64,000 nt of DNA from Dehalobacterium sp040766325 (GCA_040766325.1 JAXGQR010000004.1:183759-247758), one strand, 5' to 3'; numbered from the stretch's first letter, positions 55,730 to 64,000 are shown. Translations and numbers: made by a program. Notes: a model not told the origin generated them from the sequence alone.

Positions 55730-56979
55730 TCAAGCGATCAACTTAAGGCAGAGCTGGCGAAATACAGGCCGTTTTGTCTTGAACCAGAGTCGGACCCCTT
55801 TTTTAGCATATGCAAGTATACCAGAAATACCTTTAGCCAACCGATAATAGTAAAACTGGACTTTATGCTTTACAGGAGCAGCAGTTTGGATAATAGAAGC
55901 CTTTAGTGCACTGGCTTCCGATTTCATTGAGATCAATGCAAGGAATGCCATACATAAGGTGATATAAAAATTGAGAGCATTGATTGCTTTTAATTTTCGG
56001 ACACGGAAATTTTCAAACTGGAAAACCTGCTTTTTACAGCGGAAATATTCCTCAATGCGCCACCGTGAAAAATAAAGCCTGGCAACACGAACGACATCTT
56101 CTTTTGACTTTAATTCTTTGTTGGTTGCCAGCATCATTGGATGCTCCGTGAGCCCATAAACAAGAACCAAATAAATATTTTTTTTGGATGCGGTTATTTG
56201 AACCTTTACGTGGGATAAATATGCCTCCTTTTCTTGCCTTTGTAGAATACAGGGGTTTTGATTTTGCCCTTTCTACGGTTTTCTTAGTTCTGCAGCAGGA
56301 ACCCATTTGTTATGAAAAAACAGCTTCCTTTTTGCAGTGAGCCGAATGACATAATCCTGATCTAGGAGTCAAGTTCTAAAAACATCTTATTAGCATCATA
56401 GCCCCTGTCCATAACAAAGGTTGCTTTTCCAAACAGTGCCTTGCCACGTTCCATTGCTTCAAAAGTAATGTTATTGATGGAGGTATAACCCTTCTCCAGG
56501 GAAGAATGGACCTTGGAATAAATGCTGACAGGATGATTGCTTTTTGTCAGAACACAGGCTTCTGTGACATGGTAACCCTTTTCATAGACATTTTTGACGG
56601 TGCTTTTAGAGCCATCACGCACAGTACCCAGTGCTTCAAACTTGTAGCCGTCTGGTTTGATGACATCGCTGTCATCAATAAAAACCACTAGCTTCAGGAA
56701 CCCATTTGCCTATGGTATTCAAGTAAGAGTATAAAGCATCTTTGGGAACACCTTGCCTCAGATGACGCGAAAGTCTTTCAACGCTGTTTATTTTTTGAGA
56801 GTCTTCGTGAAGCTGATCGACGATGTCAGTCAAAAGGCAGCTATTAGAAGCCAACATTCCGTAAGTCATCTCAGCAGTAAACTTTCTATCCGGTTTGGAA
56901 AGCTTGTGAGCAATTTTATTTGAAAAGGTTAAAATTTCTCGTTTCAAAGTGTAAGAGTATTTGTTGTAGAATAAGTCAT
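55730..56979 (-). pseudogene. IS4-family transposase, multiply frameshifted
   Basis: DDE transposase. Reading from ATG 56979 (after GGAGGG), the family sequence can be followed through shifts near 56945, 56690, 56365, 56280 and 56225, most at A/T runs. Recognisable parts are KREILTFSNKIAHKL, TYGMLASNSCLLTDI, FIDDSDVIKPDGYKF with a catalytic Asp, FVMDRGYDANKMF with the second Asp, and RWRIEEYFRCKKQ with the catalytic Glu in a YREK-like context. No intact product is possible from this sequence as given. Confidence 0.85.
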
Positions 56980-57058
56980 AAGGAGCCCTCCGCTTTTTGT
57001 TTAGTAAGGTTTTTTGTGGTGACTTAATTTTACTACAAAAAGAGTGAGGACTCCTTAT
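56977..57058 (-). promoter_or_regulatory. Leader hairpin covering the transposase start site
   Basis: On the minus strand an inverted repeat of about 30 nt per arm (outer 8 bp ATAAGGAG/CTCCTTAT, then CCTC pairs and a CTTTTTGT/ACAAAAAG block). The 3' arm contains the GGAGGG ribosome binding site and part of the ATG at 56979. Such structures in IS10 and IS50 block translation of read-through transcripts. Confidence 0.7.
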
Positions 57059-57134
57059 CTTTTATGCATTTTTAGAAAGTTGTGGATAAAAAAATCAGTT
57101 TTAAAGCTCTTGGATAATTTTACGGAAACTCAAG

Positions 57135-57144
57135 CGCCTCTGTC
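57135..57144. repeat. Target-site duplication, right copy
   Basis: CGCCTCTGTC, identical to 55561-55570. It directly precedes the promoter at 57148. Confidence 0.92.
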
Positions 57145-57147
57145 ACA

Positions 57148-57177
57148 TTGACAATCCAACCTCATAACAAGTATAAT
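57148..57177 (+). promoter_or_regulatory. Promoter of the gene at 57213
   Basis: TTGACA (57148-57153), 18 nt, TATAAT (57172-57177). The IS element inserted just 13 nt upstream of the -35, leaving it intact. Confidence 0.85.
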
Positions 57178-57212
57178 ATGATAACAAAAGATTTCTTAAA
57201 GGAGTGGCAGAG

Positions 57213-57614
57213 GTGACCGATCTGATCTGTGATGAATTTCAAAATACAGTTTCCAAGTATTTAGTGCGACATCAAAGTATTCTGGATATTCTCTCAAAAA
57301 TTCAAGAATCTACCGCCCGTGTTAATAGAGCCGCTGTTAAAACTGTTACCAACTGCGGTTGTTTACAAGTGCACGCTGAAAAAAAAGAAATATCTCCCGA
57401 TGCAACCTTCGATGACTTTGCGATTACCAAACTCATGGATAATAATTTACAAGGGGAAATTTGTAGCGACTGCAAAGAAACTCTGGAAAATGAATTGGGC
57501 AAAGCGATCTTTTATCTTGCAGCTTTGTGTAATTCGATGGATATAAATCTTTATGACGTCATCTTAAAAGAACATAAAAAGTTATCAACCCTGCGAATTT
57601 TTAATCTTACTTAA
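57213..57614 (+). CDS. Conserved Firmicutes protein of unknown function with Cys pairs
   Basis: 133 aa from GTG 57213, 8 nt after AGGAG (a GTG three codons earlier is too close). The protein is helical with CGC near residue 50 and CSDC near residue 88, which could bind a metal; the end LAALCNSMDINLYDVILKE has a MazG-like helix look. Similar proteins occur next to radA in related clostridia, sometimes labelled DUF1573, from memory. It is the only complete, unbroken plus-strand gene in the window and is convergent with radA. Confidence 0.7.
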   Translation: MTDLICDEFQNTVSKYLVRHQSILDILSKIQESTARVNRAAVKTVTNCGCLQVHAEKKEISPDATFDDFAITKLMDNNLQGEICSDCKETLENELGKAIFYLAALCNSMDINLYDVILKEHKKLSTLRIFNLT

Positions 57615-57623
57615 TCGGATGAC

Positions 57624-57651
57624 AAAAAAGCACCTTAGCTGGTGCTTTTTT
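57624..57651. terminator. Bidirectional terminator between the 57213 gene and radA
   Basis: AAAAAAGCACC pairs with GGTGCTTTTTT; T runs follow on both strands. It serves the convergent genes. Confidence 0.85.
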
Positions 57652-59012
57652 CACCTACCCATAATAACATCTAAAGCTTCCCCGACACTGCTCACCGGCA
57701 GCACTCTGAGACCGATATCATTGGTTATTTTATTTCCTTGAGGAACCAAAGCCGTCTTAAAACCCATTTTTACAGCTTCCTTTAACCGCCGTTCCAAATT
57801 TGTAATGGCTCTTACTTCACCGTTTAACCCGATTTCCCCCATGACCACCGTATGTCCGTCTATCTCCTGATCTCGAAAACTGGAGGCCACCGCTACAGCG
57901 ATGGCTAAATCTGCCGCTGGATCATCGATTTTAACCCCTCCGGCAATATTCACATAGATATCCTGACTCCCTAGATGCATGCCCACAATTTTATCCAAAA
58001 CCGCCAAGATAATCAGAGTTTTATTATAGTCCACCCCGGAAGTTAAGCGGCGCGGGTTGCCAAAAGTGGTTGAAGCCGACAAGGCCTGAACTTCCAATAA
58101 AACTGGTCTGGTACCCTGTATCGCACTGAAAACCACCGACCCGGAGACTCCTTGGGGCCTTTGAGATAAAAATAATTGCGAAAGATTAGACACGGAAACC
58201 AATCCCTGGTGCTGCATATCAAATACAGCTATTTCATTGGTGGAGCCAAACCGGTTTTTGATAGCCCGCAATAACCGAAAGGAGTTCTGCCTTTCCCCTT
58301 CAAAATACAAGACCGTATCTACCATATGTTCCAGTACTCGAGGTCCTGCAAGCATGCCCTCCTTGGTGACATGTCCTACAAAAACCAGAGCCATTCCCGT
58401 CCCTTTGGCATAAACCATGGCTTCAGCTGCACATTGCCGAACTTGAGTGACACTTCCCGGTGCCGCAGAAATTTCCGGTAAATAGACAGTCTGAATAGAG
58501 TCAATAATCATTAAAACAGGATTCTCTTTTTCTGCATAGATTAGAACCTTTTCCATATTTGTTTCCGTAAGAAGTAAAATATGAGGATGGATCGTACCTA
58601 ATCTGTCCGCCCGCATTTTTATTTGCCGAGCAGATTCTTCTCCCGAAACATAAAGTACCTTGCCATATTTCTGGGCCACCTCATAGGCAACCTGCAATAG
58701 TAAAGTAGATTTGCCAATGCCCGGTTCGCCACCAACCAAAATCAAGGATCCAGGAACAATACCCCCTCCCAGAACTCCTTTTAATTCTTCATTATCTAAT
58801 ACTAAACGGTCTTCTTCCTTTGTTTCTACATGAGTAATCGCCATGGGGACAGCAGAAGTGTTACTTTCAAAAGTCCTGACGTGTGATTTTTTCGGGACAA
58901 TAATTTCCTCTTCCAAGGTGTTCCATGCTCCGCACCCGGGACATCGTCCCTGCCATTTAACTGAATCGTGTCCACATTCTCGACAGACAAAGATCTTTTT
59001 GTTTTTTGCCAA
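57651..59012 (-). CDS. radA: DNA repair protein RadA
   Basis: Branch-migration ATPase. 453 aa; N-terminal zinc finger with two CxxC pairs (FVCRECGHDS ... RCPGCGAWNT), Walker A GGEPGIGKST, the RadA motif KNRFG and the C-terminal Lon-like domain. TTG 59012 is preferred because AAGGGGG precedes it; an ATG six codons earlier has no ribosome binding site. disA, usually next in Firmicutes, is absent. Confidence 0.95.
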   Translation of the reverse strand: MAKNKKIFVCRECGHDSVKWQGRCPGCGAWNTLEEEIIVPKKSHVRTFESNTSAVPMAITHVETKEEDRLVLDNEELKGVLGGGIVPGSLILVGGEPGIGKSTLLLQVAYEVAQKYGKVLYVSGEESARQIKMRADRLGTIHPHILLLTETNMEKVLIYAEKENPVLMIIDSIQTVYLPEISAAPGSVTQVRQCAAEAMVYAKGTGMALVFVGHVTKEGMLAGPRVLEHMVDTVLYFEGERQNSFRLLRAIKNRFGSTNEIAVFDMQHQGLVSVSNLSQLFLSQRPQGVSGSVVFSAIQGTRPVLLEVQALSASTTFGNPRRLTSGVDYNKTLIILAVLDKIVGMHLGSQDIYVNIAGGVKIDDPAADLAIAVAVASSFRDQEIDGHTVVMGEIGLNGEVRAITNLERRLKEAVKMGFKTALVPQGNKITNDIGLRVLPVSSVGEALDVIMGR

Positions 59013-59073
59013 TCCAGTGACCCCCTTCATTTACTCTAACATCCGATACCCTAAGGAAGATACCGGAGCATTA

Positions 59074-59107
59074 AAGATAAAGGCAGGGCATGATCCTGCC
59101 CTGCCTC
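59074..59107 (-). terminator. Terminator of the ctsR-clpC operon
   Basis: A 10-bp stem AGGCAGGGCA/TGCCCTGCCT (59081-59106) followed on the minus strand by TTATCTTTA, just after clpC. Confidence 0.8.
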
Positions 59108-59128
59108 ATTAAAGCCCCTATTACACGA

Positions 59129-61612
59129 TTAATTCGTTGTTTCCGGGACAACTTCCTCTTTTTTCTTGAGTACGATTTGCTCATCATAGAAATCAACAAG
59201 AATGTGATCCCCTTCCTGAAACTCTTGTTTCAGCAAAGCTTCAGATAAAGTATCTTCTACATATCGAAGAATCGCCCTTCTTAAAGGACGGGCACCATAG
59301 ACCTCATCGAACCCTTCCCGAGCCAAAAATGATTTGGCTTCCTCGGTAACTTCCAGAGCGAATCCTTGTTCCTTCACCCTTTCGTTTAATTCATTAATCA
59401 TTAAGGAGACAATCTCTCTAATATGATCCTGATTAAGAGCATGGAAGACAATAATCTCATCAATACGGTTTAAAAACTCCGGTCGGAAGGTTTTTTTCAT
59501 TTCTTCCATAATGCGATTTTTCATGGCATTGTAATCATCCTCAGCGGAAACAACGGAGGTGAATCCCAGTTTTGTCTCTTTGCGAATGGTTGTTGCCCCC
59601 ACATTGGAAGTCATAATAATCACCGTATTTCTGAAATCCACCGTCCGCCCTTGGGAGTCAGTTAAGCGTCCGTCTTCTAACACTTGCAATAAGATATTAA
59701 ACACTTCCGGATGAGCCTTTTCAATTTCATCTAAGAGAATAACGGAATAGGGCTTTCTCCGCACGGCTTCTGTTAATTGTCCGCCTTCCTCATAACCCAC
59801 ATATCCCGGAGGAGCACCTACCAGCCGAGAAACAGCATGTTTTTCCATGTATTCCGACATATCGATTCTGATCAAGGCATTTTCTGAGCCAAACATACTC
59901 TCAGCCAGAGCGCGGGCTAATTCCGTTTTACCGACTCCTGTGGGTCCCAGGAAGATAAAGGAACCTACCGGCCGTTTCGGATCCTTCAATCCGGAATAAG
60001 CCCTGCGCAGCGCCCGAGAAATCGCTACAACTCCTTCATCCTGTCCGATGACGCGCTCATGAAGAATTCCCTCTAACTTAAGTAAGCGGTCTGTTTCTTC
60101 CTGCTGCAACTTGGTCACCGGAATCCCCGTCCAACTGGACAATACCTGGGCAATATCTTCTGCTCGTACAATCCATTTGTCCTCTTCTTTTTCTTTTGTC
60201 CATTGTTGCTTTAGGTTTTCCAATTCATCAGCGACGGCTTTTTCTTGGTCCCTCAGTTGAGCTGCTTTTTCAAATTCCTGGGCATTGATAGCAGCTTCTT
60301 TTTCTTTTCTCAGGGAATCCAGCTTTTCCTCCTGAAGTTTCAAATCTGGAGGAGCAGTATGTGCTGTCAATCGTACCCTGGAAGAAGCCTCGTCCATTAA
60401 ATCAATAGCCTTATCCGGAAGAAAACGATCCGTAATATAACGATCGGAAAGATTCACAGCCGCTTCCAAAGCTTCATCTGTAATTTTTACCCGATGATGT
60501 GCTTCATAGCGATCCCGCAGACCGCGTAAAATTTCCAAAGAATCCTCCGGAGTTGGCTCATCTACGTTAACAGGTTGAAATCTTCTTTCTAAAGCAGCAT
60601 CCTTTTCAATATGCTTACGGTACTCATCTAAGGTTGTCGCCCCGATGCATTGTAGTTCTCCACGAGCCAGAGCCGGTTTTAAAATATTAGCCGCATCAAT
60701 GGCTCCTTCTGCGGCACCGGCCCCAATCAGTGTGTGCAACTCGTCAATGAAGAGAATGACATTTTCAGCTTCTCTAACCTCATCCATGACCTTTTTTAAT
60801 CTTTCTTCAAATTCACCGCGATATTTGGATCCGGCAACCAAAGAAGACATATCCAGAGTAACTACCCTTTTATCTTTTAAAGTTTCCGGTACCTTACCCT
60901 CAATAATTTTCTGGGCGAGACCCTCGGCAATAGCCGTTTTCCCTACACCCGGCTCACCAATTAAAACCGGATTGTTTTTGGTGCGCCGACTTAAAACCTG
61001 AATCACCCGTTCAATCTCTTTGGACCTGCCTATGACGGGATCCAATTTATCCTGCCGGGCCATTTCCGTTAAATCGCGACTGTAGCTATCCAATGAAGGT
61101 GTACTGGAAGCCGGTTTCCCCATTTTTCCTGTTTGGGGCTTGCCATCCATCATTCCAGGACTGCCGCCGGACTGGGATACCCCTCCGATGTTTTCCATAA
61201 TCTTTCTTCTTACAGCCTCTAAGGTAATACCGGAAGAAATCAGGATACGGGCCGCCAAGCCCTCTCCTTCTTTAATTAATCCCAACAAAATATGCTCCGT
61301 AGCAATATAATTCACTCCCTGCGCCAGAGCTTCTTCTCCTGCCAATTCCAAAACCTTCTTGACTCTCGGCGTAAAACCGGGTTCCCCACCTTCTGTCGTC
61401 TGGGAATTGACCAAAATTTTACTGATATCGGCTGCCGCTCCTATTAGGTTTACTCCTAATTGCTGGAGAACCTTGGCAGCAACCCCTTCACCTTCCTTCA
61501 TAAGTCCAAGAAGAATATGTTCTGTACCAACCGAAGGATGATTAAATTTCTTTGCTTCTACCTGAGCTAAGTATAGAACCTTTTGTGCTCTTTCGGTAAA
61601 CCTGTTTAACAT
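59129..61612 (-). CDS. clpC: ATP-dependent Clp protease ATPase ClpC
   Basis: HSP100 unfoldase, 827 aa. Two N-terminal Clp repeats (about 1-145), first AAA+ with GEPGVGKT, UVR-type middle domain (about 420-460), second AAA+ with GPTGVGKT, and C-terminal D2-small domain. It works with ClpP, McsB and MecA-type adaptors. Overlaps mcsB by 7 nt. Confidence 0.98.
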   Translation of the reverse strand: MLNRFTERAQKVLYLAQVEAKKFNHPSVGTEHILLGLMKEGEGVAAKVLQQLGVNLIGAAADISKILVNSQTTEGGEPGFTPRVKKVLELAGEEALAQGVNYIATEHILLGLIKEGEGLAARILISSGITLEAVRRKIMENIGGVSQSGGSPGMMDGKPQTGKMGKPASSTPSLDSYSRDLTEMARQDKLDPVIGRSKEIERVIQVLSRRTKNNPVLIGEPGVGKTAIAEGLAQKIIEGKVPETLKDKRVVTLDMSSLVAGSKYRGEFEERLKKVMDEVREAENVILFIDELHTLIGAGAAEGAIDAANILKPALARGELQCIGATTLDEYRKHIEKDAALERRFQPVNVDEPTPEDSLEILRGLRDRYEAHHRVKITDEALEAAVNLSDRYITDRFLPDKAIDLMDEASSRVRLTAHTAPPDLKLQEEKLDSLRKEKEAAINAQEFEKAAQLRDQEKAVADELENLKQQWTKEKEEDKWIVRAEDIAQVLSSWTGIPVTKLQQEETDRLLKLEGILHERVIGQDEGVVAISRALRRAYSGLKDPKRPVGSFIFLGPTGVGKTELARALAESMFGSENALIRIDMSEYMEKHAVSRLVGAPPGYVGYEEGGQLTEAVRRKPYSVILLDEIEKAHPEVFNILLQVLEDGRLTDSQGRTVDFRNTVIIMTSNVGATTIRKETKLGFTSVVSAEDDYNAMKNRIMEEMKKTFRPEFLNRIDEIIVFHALNQDHIREIVSLMINELNERVKEQGFALEVTEEAKSFLAREGFDEVYGARPLRRAILRYVEDTLSEALLKQEFQEGDHILVDFYDEQIVLKKKEEVVPETTN

Positions 61613-62691
61613 AATTCTTGTCCTCCATTCTTATTTGTTATTATTTCTCTAACAGTCCTTGCGCGAATCCGATCTCGCAAATTTGGCTGCATATCCGTAT
61701 TTACTTTTTGCTGATAGAAAGCCATCTCCATAGCTACCATTAAGTTATTAAAGACAGTAGGAGCAATATCTTGAATCAGATTTAAGTCAATCCCTAAACG
61801 TAATTCAGATAGTAGTTTCATGGCTTCCTGGGAAGAGATGTTTCTGGCATGGGAGAGAATCCCATAGGCCCGCCACACCCGGTCTTCCAATTGATCTTTT
61901 CCTTCCTTCAGCAAAAGATCCCGGGCATGCCGTTCATGTTCAATGACCTGTAGGGTCACTGATGTTAAATGATTAATAATATCATCTTCCGTTAAACCTA
62001 AGGTAACTTGGTTGGAAATCTGAAAAAGATTACCGATGGCTTCCGAGCCTTCTCCATACATACCCCGTACTGTAAGACCGATCTGCCCCATGGAAGAAAA
62101 AATCTGATATCCCATACGTGTTAAAACCAATCCGGGTAAATGCAGCATCACTGAAGCTCTCATTCCTGTTCCTACATTGGTAGGGCAGGAGGTCAAATAG
62201 CCTTTTTCTTTATCAAAAGCAAAATCCAAAGTCTGCTCGAGACTATCGTCCATGCGATTGGCAAGATCCCACGCCTCATTCAGCTGCATCCCAGGCAGGA
62301 GACATTGAATGCGAAAATGATCTTCCTCATTGATCATGATGCTTAGAGCCTCATCTTCGCGTACAATAACACCTTTATGCCCATTACTTTGGGCAAACTG
62401 GGGGCTAATTAAGTGTTTCTCCACTAATATTTGCTTTTCCAGATTGTTGATTTCATCAAAAGGGAGGTAATAAAAAGCTCCCATTTTCTCTTTAAAACTC
62501 GGCGTCTCAATGATTTCTTTGATAGAATTTAATATTTCCAGTTCTTTTTCCTCACTAAGCATATATGGGAAAGGAATATTCTTAATATTTCTTGCTAATC
62601 TCACCCTGCTGCTAATCACAATATCTGCATGAGGTCCCTGTCCCTCGGTCCACTTGCTGCCGGACCGAGAAAAAATTTCAGCGCGATCCAT
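61606..62691 (-). CDS. mcsB: Protein arginine kinase McsB
   Basis: Phosphoarginine kinase that tags proteins for ClpCP. 361 aa from ATG 62691 (AAGGAG precedes). Guanido-kinase motifs VISSRVRLARN, ACPTNVGTG-like TSCPTNVGTGMRASV and RGMYGEGSEAIGNLFQISN are present. Confidence 0.96.
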   Translation of the reverse strand: MDRAEIFSRSGSKWTEGQGPHADIVISSRVRLARNIKNIPFPYMLSEEKELEILNSIKEIIETPSFKEKMGAFYYLPFDEINNLEKQILVEKHLISPQFAQSNGHKGVIVREDEALSIMINEEDHFRIQCLLPGMQLNEAWDLANRMDDSLEQTLDFAFDKEKGYLTSCPTNVGTGMRASVMLHLPGLVLTRMGYQIFSSMGQIGLTVRGMYGEGSEAIGNLFQISNQVTLGLTEDDIINHLTSVTLQVIEHERHARDLLLKEGKDQLEDRVWRAYGILSHARNISSQEAMKLLSELRLGIDLNLIQDIAPTVFNNLMVAMEMAFYQQKVNTDMQPNLRDRIRARTVREIITNKNGGQELC

Positions 62692-62704
62692 GCTTATCAT
62701 CTCC

Positions 62705-63217
62705 TTAATCGCCCATTTTCACTTCTAAATCTTTTATCTTATCCCGTACCACTGCGGCCTTTTCAAACTCTTCTTTGCTGACTAAGGAATTAAGCTCATT
62801 TTTCAGGGACTCAATTTCCTTTAAGATCTTCAAATGACCACCGGTGCGCTCCGGCACTTTGCCCTTGTGGGTTTCCGAACTATGGATTCTCCTCACCAAG
62901 GGATTTAGTTTTTCCTGAAATACGCTATAGCAGTTACTGCATCCTAATTTTCCGCCTTTAGCAAATTGATTATAGGTTAACCCGCAATTTTCACACCTTT
63001 CCGATTGACAGGCAAGATTCATACCGGAAAGTATCGGGTCATGAGTCAAGAGATTAGACAAAAAACTATTAAATGAGAATTGAGGATCCATCCCACCGGC
63101 AAAGGGGGAAAAACCCTGGGCACACTCCTCACATAAATGCTGTTCATATTTTTCGTTGTTAATAATTTTTGTAAAATGCATTGTAGCTTGATTTTTCTTA
63201 CATTTATCACAAAGCAT
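62705..63217 (-). CDS. mcsA: McsB activator McsA
   Basis: 170 aa with four CxxC pairs in two zinc-finger regions (Cys3/Cys6, HLCEEC, CENC, CSNC) and a C-terminal UVR domain (LKNELNSLVSKEEFEKAAVV). It activates McsB. Its ATG abuts the ctsR stop. Confidence 0.95.
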   Translation of the reverse strand: MLCDKCKKNQATMHFTKIINNEKYEQHLCEECAQGFSPFAGGMDPQFSFNSFLSNLLTHDPILSGMNLACQSERCENCGLTYNQFAKGGKLGCSNCYSVFQEKLNPLVRRIHSSETHKGKVPERTGGHLKILKEIESLKNELNSLVSKEEFEKAAVVRDKIKDLEVKMGD

Positions 63218-63684
63218 TACAGATCCTCCCTTAAGATAGAAATTAATACCGACCTTAAGATTCTCCCTCTCACCAAATCTCGCTCCGGGGGATTTAAACG
63301 GATAGTGTTTTTGTCAATAATGGATTTAATGATTATCGCTTCTTTTCTGGTCAAAAACCCCTCTTCTTCCAAACGTGATATCAAACCCTCTCCAGCTTTT
63401 TGAGAGATCAATTTTCCATCAGTGCTGTTGACCAAAGTTAATAAATCATCATCCTTCTCTACCACCAGCTTAATTATCCTGATATACCCGCCGCCTCCTC
63501 GGCGACTTTCAATATGATATCCTTGATCATTAGTGAACCTGGTCTCTAAAACATAGTTGATCTGGGAAGGAACACACATAAATTTCTCTGCCAGATCATT
63601 TCTTTTAATTTCCAAAAATCCTTGCATATTCTCTTCTAATAAAGCTTTTAAATATCTTTCAATTGCATCTGCTAATGTACTCAT
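63217..63684 (-). CDS. ctsR: Class III stress gene repressor CtsR
   Basis: 155 aa. Winged HTH (FLEIKRNDLAEKFMCVPSQI) and the glycine-rich wing RRGGGGYIRI that carries the target arginines for McsB. Start ATG 63684; an ATG at 63705 lies inside an operator. Confidence 0.95.
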   Translation of the reverse strand: MSTLADAIERYLKALLEENMQGFLEIKRNDLAEKFMCVPSQINYVLETRFTNDQGYHIESRRGGGGYIRIIKLVVEKDDDLLTLVNSTDGKLISQKAGEGLISRLEEEGFLTRKEAIIIKSIIDKNTIRLNPPERDLVRGRILRSVLISILREDL

Positions 63685-63704
63685 AATATCTATCACTCCA
63701 CTCA

Positions 63705-63739
63705 TTTGACCTTGCTTGATCTCCTGACTATTGTTGACC
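63705..63739 (-). promoter_or_regulatory. Two CtsR operator candidates
   Basis: Two tandem copies of the heptad repeat on the minus strand: 63739-63723 (GGTCAAC AAT AGTCAGG) and 63721-63705 (GATCAAG CAA GGTCAAA). Against RGTCAAANANRGTCAAA each matches partly; the second half-site of the latter is perfect. They lie just after the -10, consistent with autorepression. Confidence 0.75.
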
Positions 63740-63746
63740 TTATTTT

Positions 63747-63776
63747 ATTATAACCACGATCCTTTGCTTTATGCAA
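63747..63776 (-). promoter_or_regulatory. Promoter of the ctsR operon
   Basis: TTGCAT (63776-63771), 18 nt, TATAAT (63752-63747). CtsR boxes follow directly. Confidence 0.8.
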
Positions 63777-63866
63777 TCAGGAAAATAATTTAAAATTATT
63801 GTATATTCCTTGGTTTCATCACAAATTCTAAACTTTTCTTCCATTTTCATGATCTCTTATATATAA

Positions 63867-63902
63867 AGAAAAACCTCTTACTAAAAAGTAAGAGGTTTTT
63901 AA
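63867..63902 (-). terminator. Terminator after tRNA-Asn
   Basis: AAAACCTCTTA pairs with TAAGAGGTTTT; a T run follows on the minus strand. Confidence 0.85.
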
Positions 63903-63905
63903 AAT

Positions 63906-63980
63906 TGGCTCCCCGAGTTGGACTCGAACCAACAACAACTCGGTTAACAGCCGAGTGCTCTACCATTGAGCTATCAGGGA
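63906..63980 (-). tRNA. tRNA-Asn (GTT)
   Basis: 75 nt with encoded CCA and anticodon loop CTGTTAACC. The acceptor stem and T loop GGTTCGAGTCC are intact. Confidence 0.95.
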
Positions 63981-64000
63981 TCAAAATCTATAAAATAGAT

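Larger units (their letters stand above)
55571..57134 (-). mobile_element. IS4-family insertion sequence, complete ends, 1564 bp
   Basis: The ends are inverted repeats: CTTGAGTTTCCG at 55571-55582 and its exact complement at 57123-57134, with similarity extending to about 18 nt. A 10-bp direct repeat flanks them, as expected for IS4-family elements (9-12 bp). The single transposase gene is on the minus strand and frameshifted. The element sits between carD and the plus-strand gene at 57213. Confidence 0.92.

Noticed and set aside
55730..56979. Programmed frameshifting in the IS transposase
   Set aside because: IS4-family enzymes use a single frame, and at least five shifts at scattered sites cannot be programmed.

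Overview
The window is a chromosomal segment of a low-GC, Gram-positive, endospore-forming anaerobe of the clostridial (Peptococcaceae-like) type. The reasons are the Firmicutes gene order (ctsR-mcsA-mcsB-clpC-radA ... cysE-cysS-mrnC-rlmB-yacP-sigH-rpmG-secE-nusG-rplKAJL-rpoBC-L7Ae-rpsLG-fusA-tuf-S10/spc/alpha-ECF-truA-rplM-rpsI), the sporulation sigma factor SigH, a CwlD-type cortex amidase, a T-box leader and an L10 leader. No species is claimed. Almost everything is read on the minus strand, so the natural reading direction is from the right end to the left.

Right to left: tRNA-Asn; the CtsR-controlled stress operon ctsR-mcsA-mcsB-clpC; radA; a plus-strand conserved Cys-containing gene; an IS4-family insertion sequence with exact 10-bp target duplication but a multiply frameshifted transposase; carD; a frameshifted PIN/TRAM gene (yacL-like); ispD-ispF; rmuC; a cysteine T-box leader followed by cysE-cysS-mrnC-thyX-rlmB-yacP-glnS; sigH; a five-tRNA operon (Thr-Tyr-fMet-Thr-fMet); a decayed second tuf copy; rpmG-secE-nusG; rplKA; L10 leader-rplJL; rpoBC; L7Ae-like gene, rpsLG, fusA and the intact tuf; then the S10, spc and alpha ribosomal superoperon from rpsJ to rplQ with secY, adk, map, infA and rpoA embedded; ecfA1-ecfA2-ecfT-truA; rplM-rpsI.

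The left 5.5 kb is accessory: an AraC/GyrI-type regulator, a frameshifted MFS exporter on the plus strand, moaC-mogA for molybdenum cofactor, cwlD, and the start of a LigB/AMMECR1-type gene cut by the window edge.

The bulk of the window makes the ribosome, RNA polymerase, the secretion channel and translation factors as one co-directional block, with promoters seen before rplM, rpoB, rplJ, the tRNA operon, cysE, yacL, carD and ctsR. Four loci (MFS gene, tuf copy 2, yacL, IS transposase) are broken by small indels, mostly in homopolymers or short repeats. This is either real decay or consensus error. The most interesting items are the degenerate tuf copy in a tRNA-tuf arrangement that resembles the E. 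coli tufB operon, the IS element whose leader hairpin would hide its own ribosome binding site, glnS in a Firmicute with gltX missing from its usual place, and a four-cysteine insertion in EF-Tu. I found no clearly novel system.
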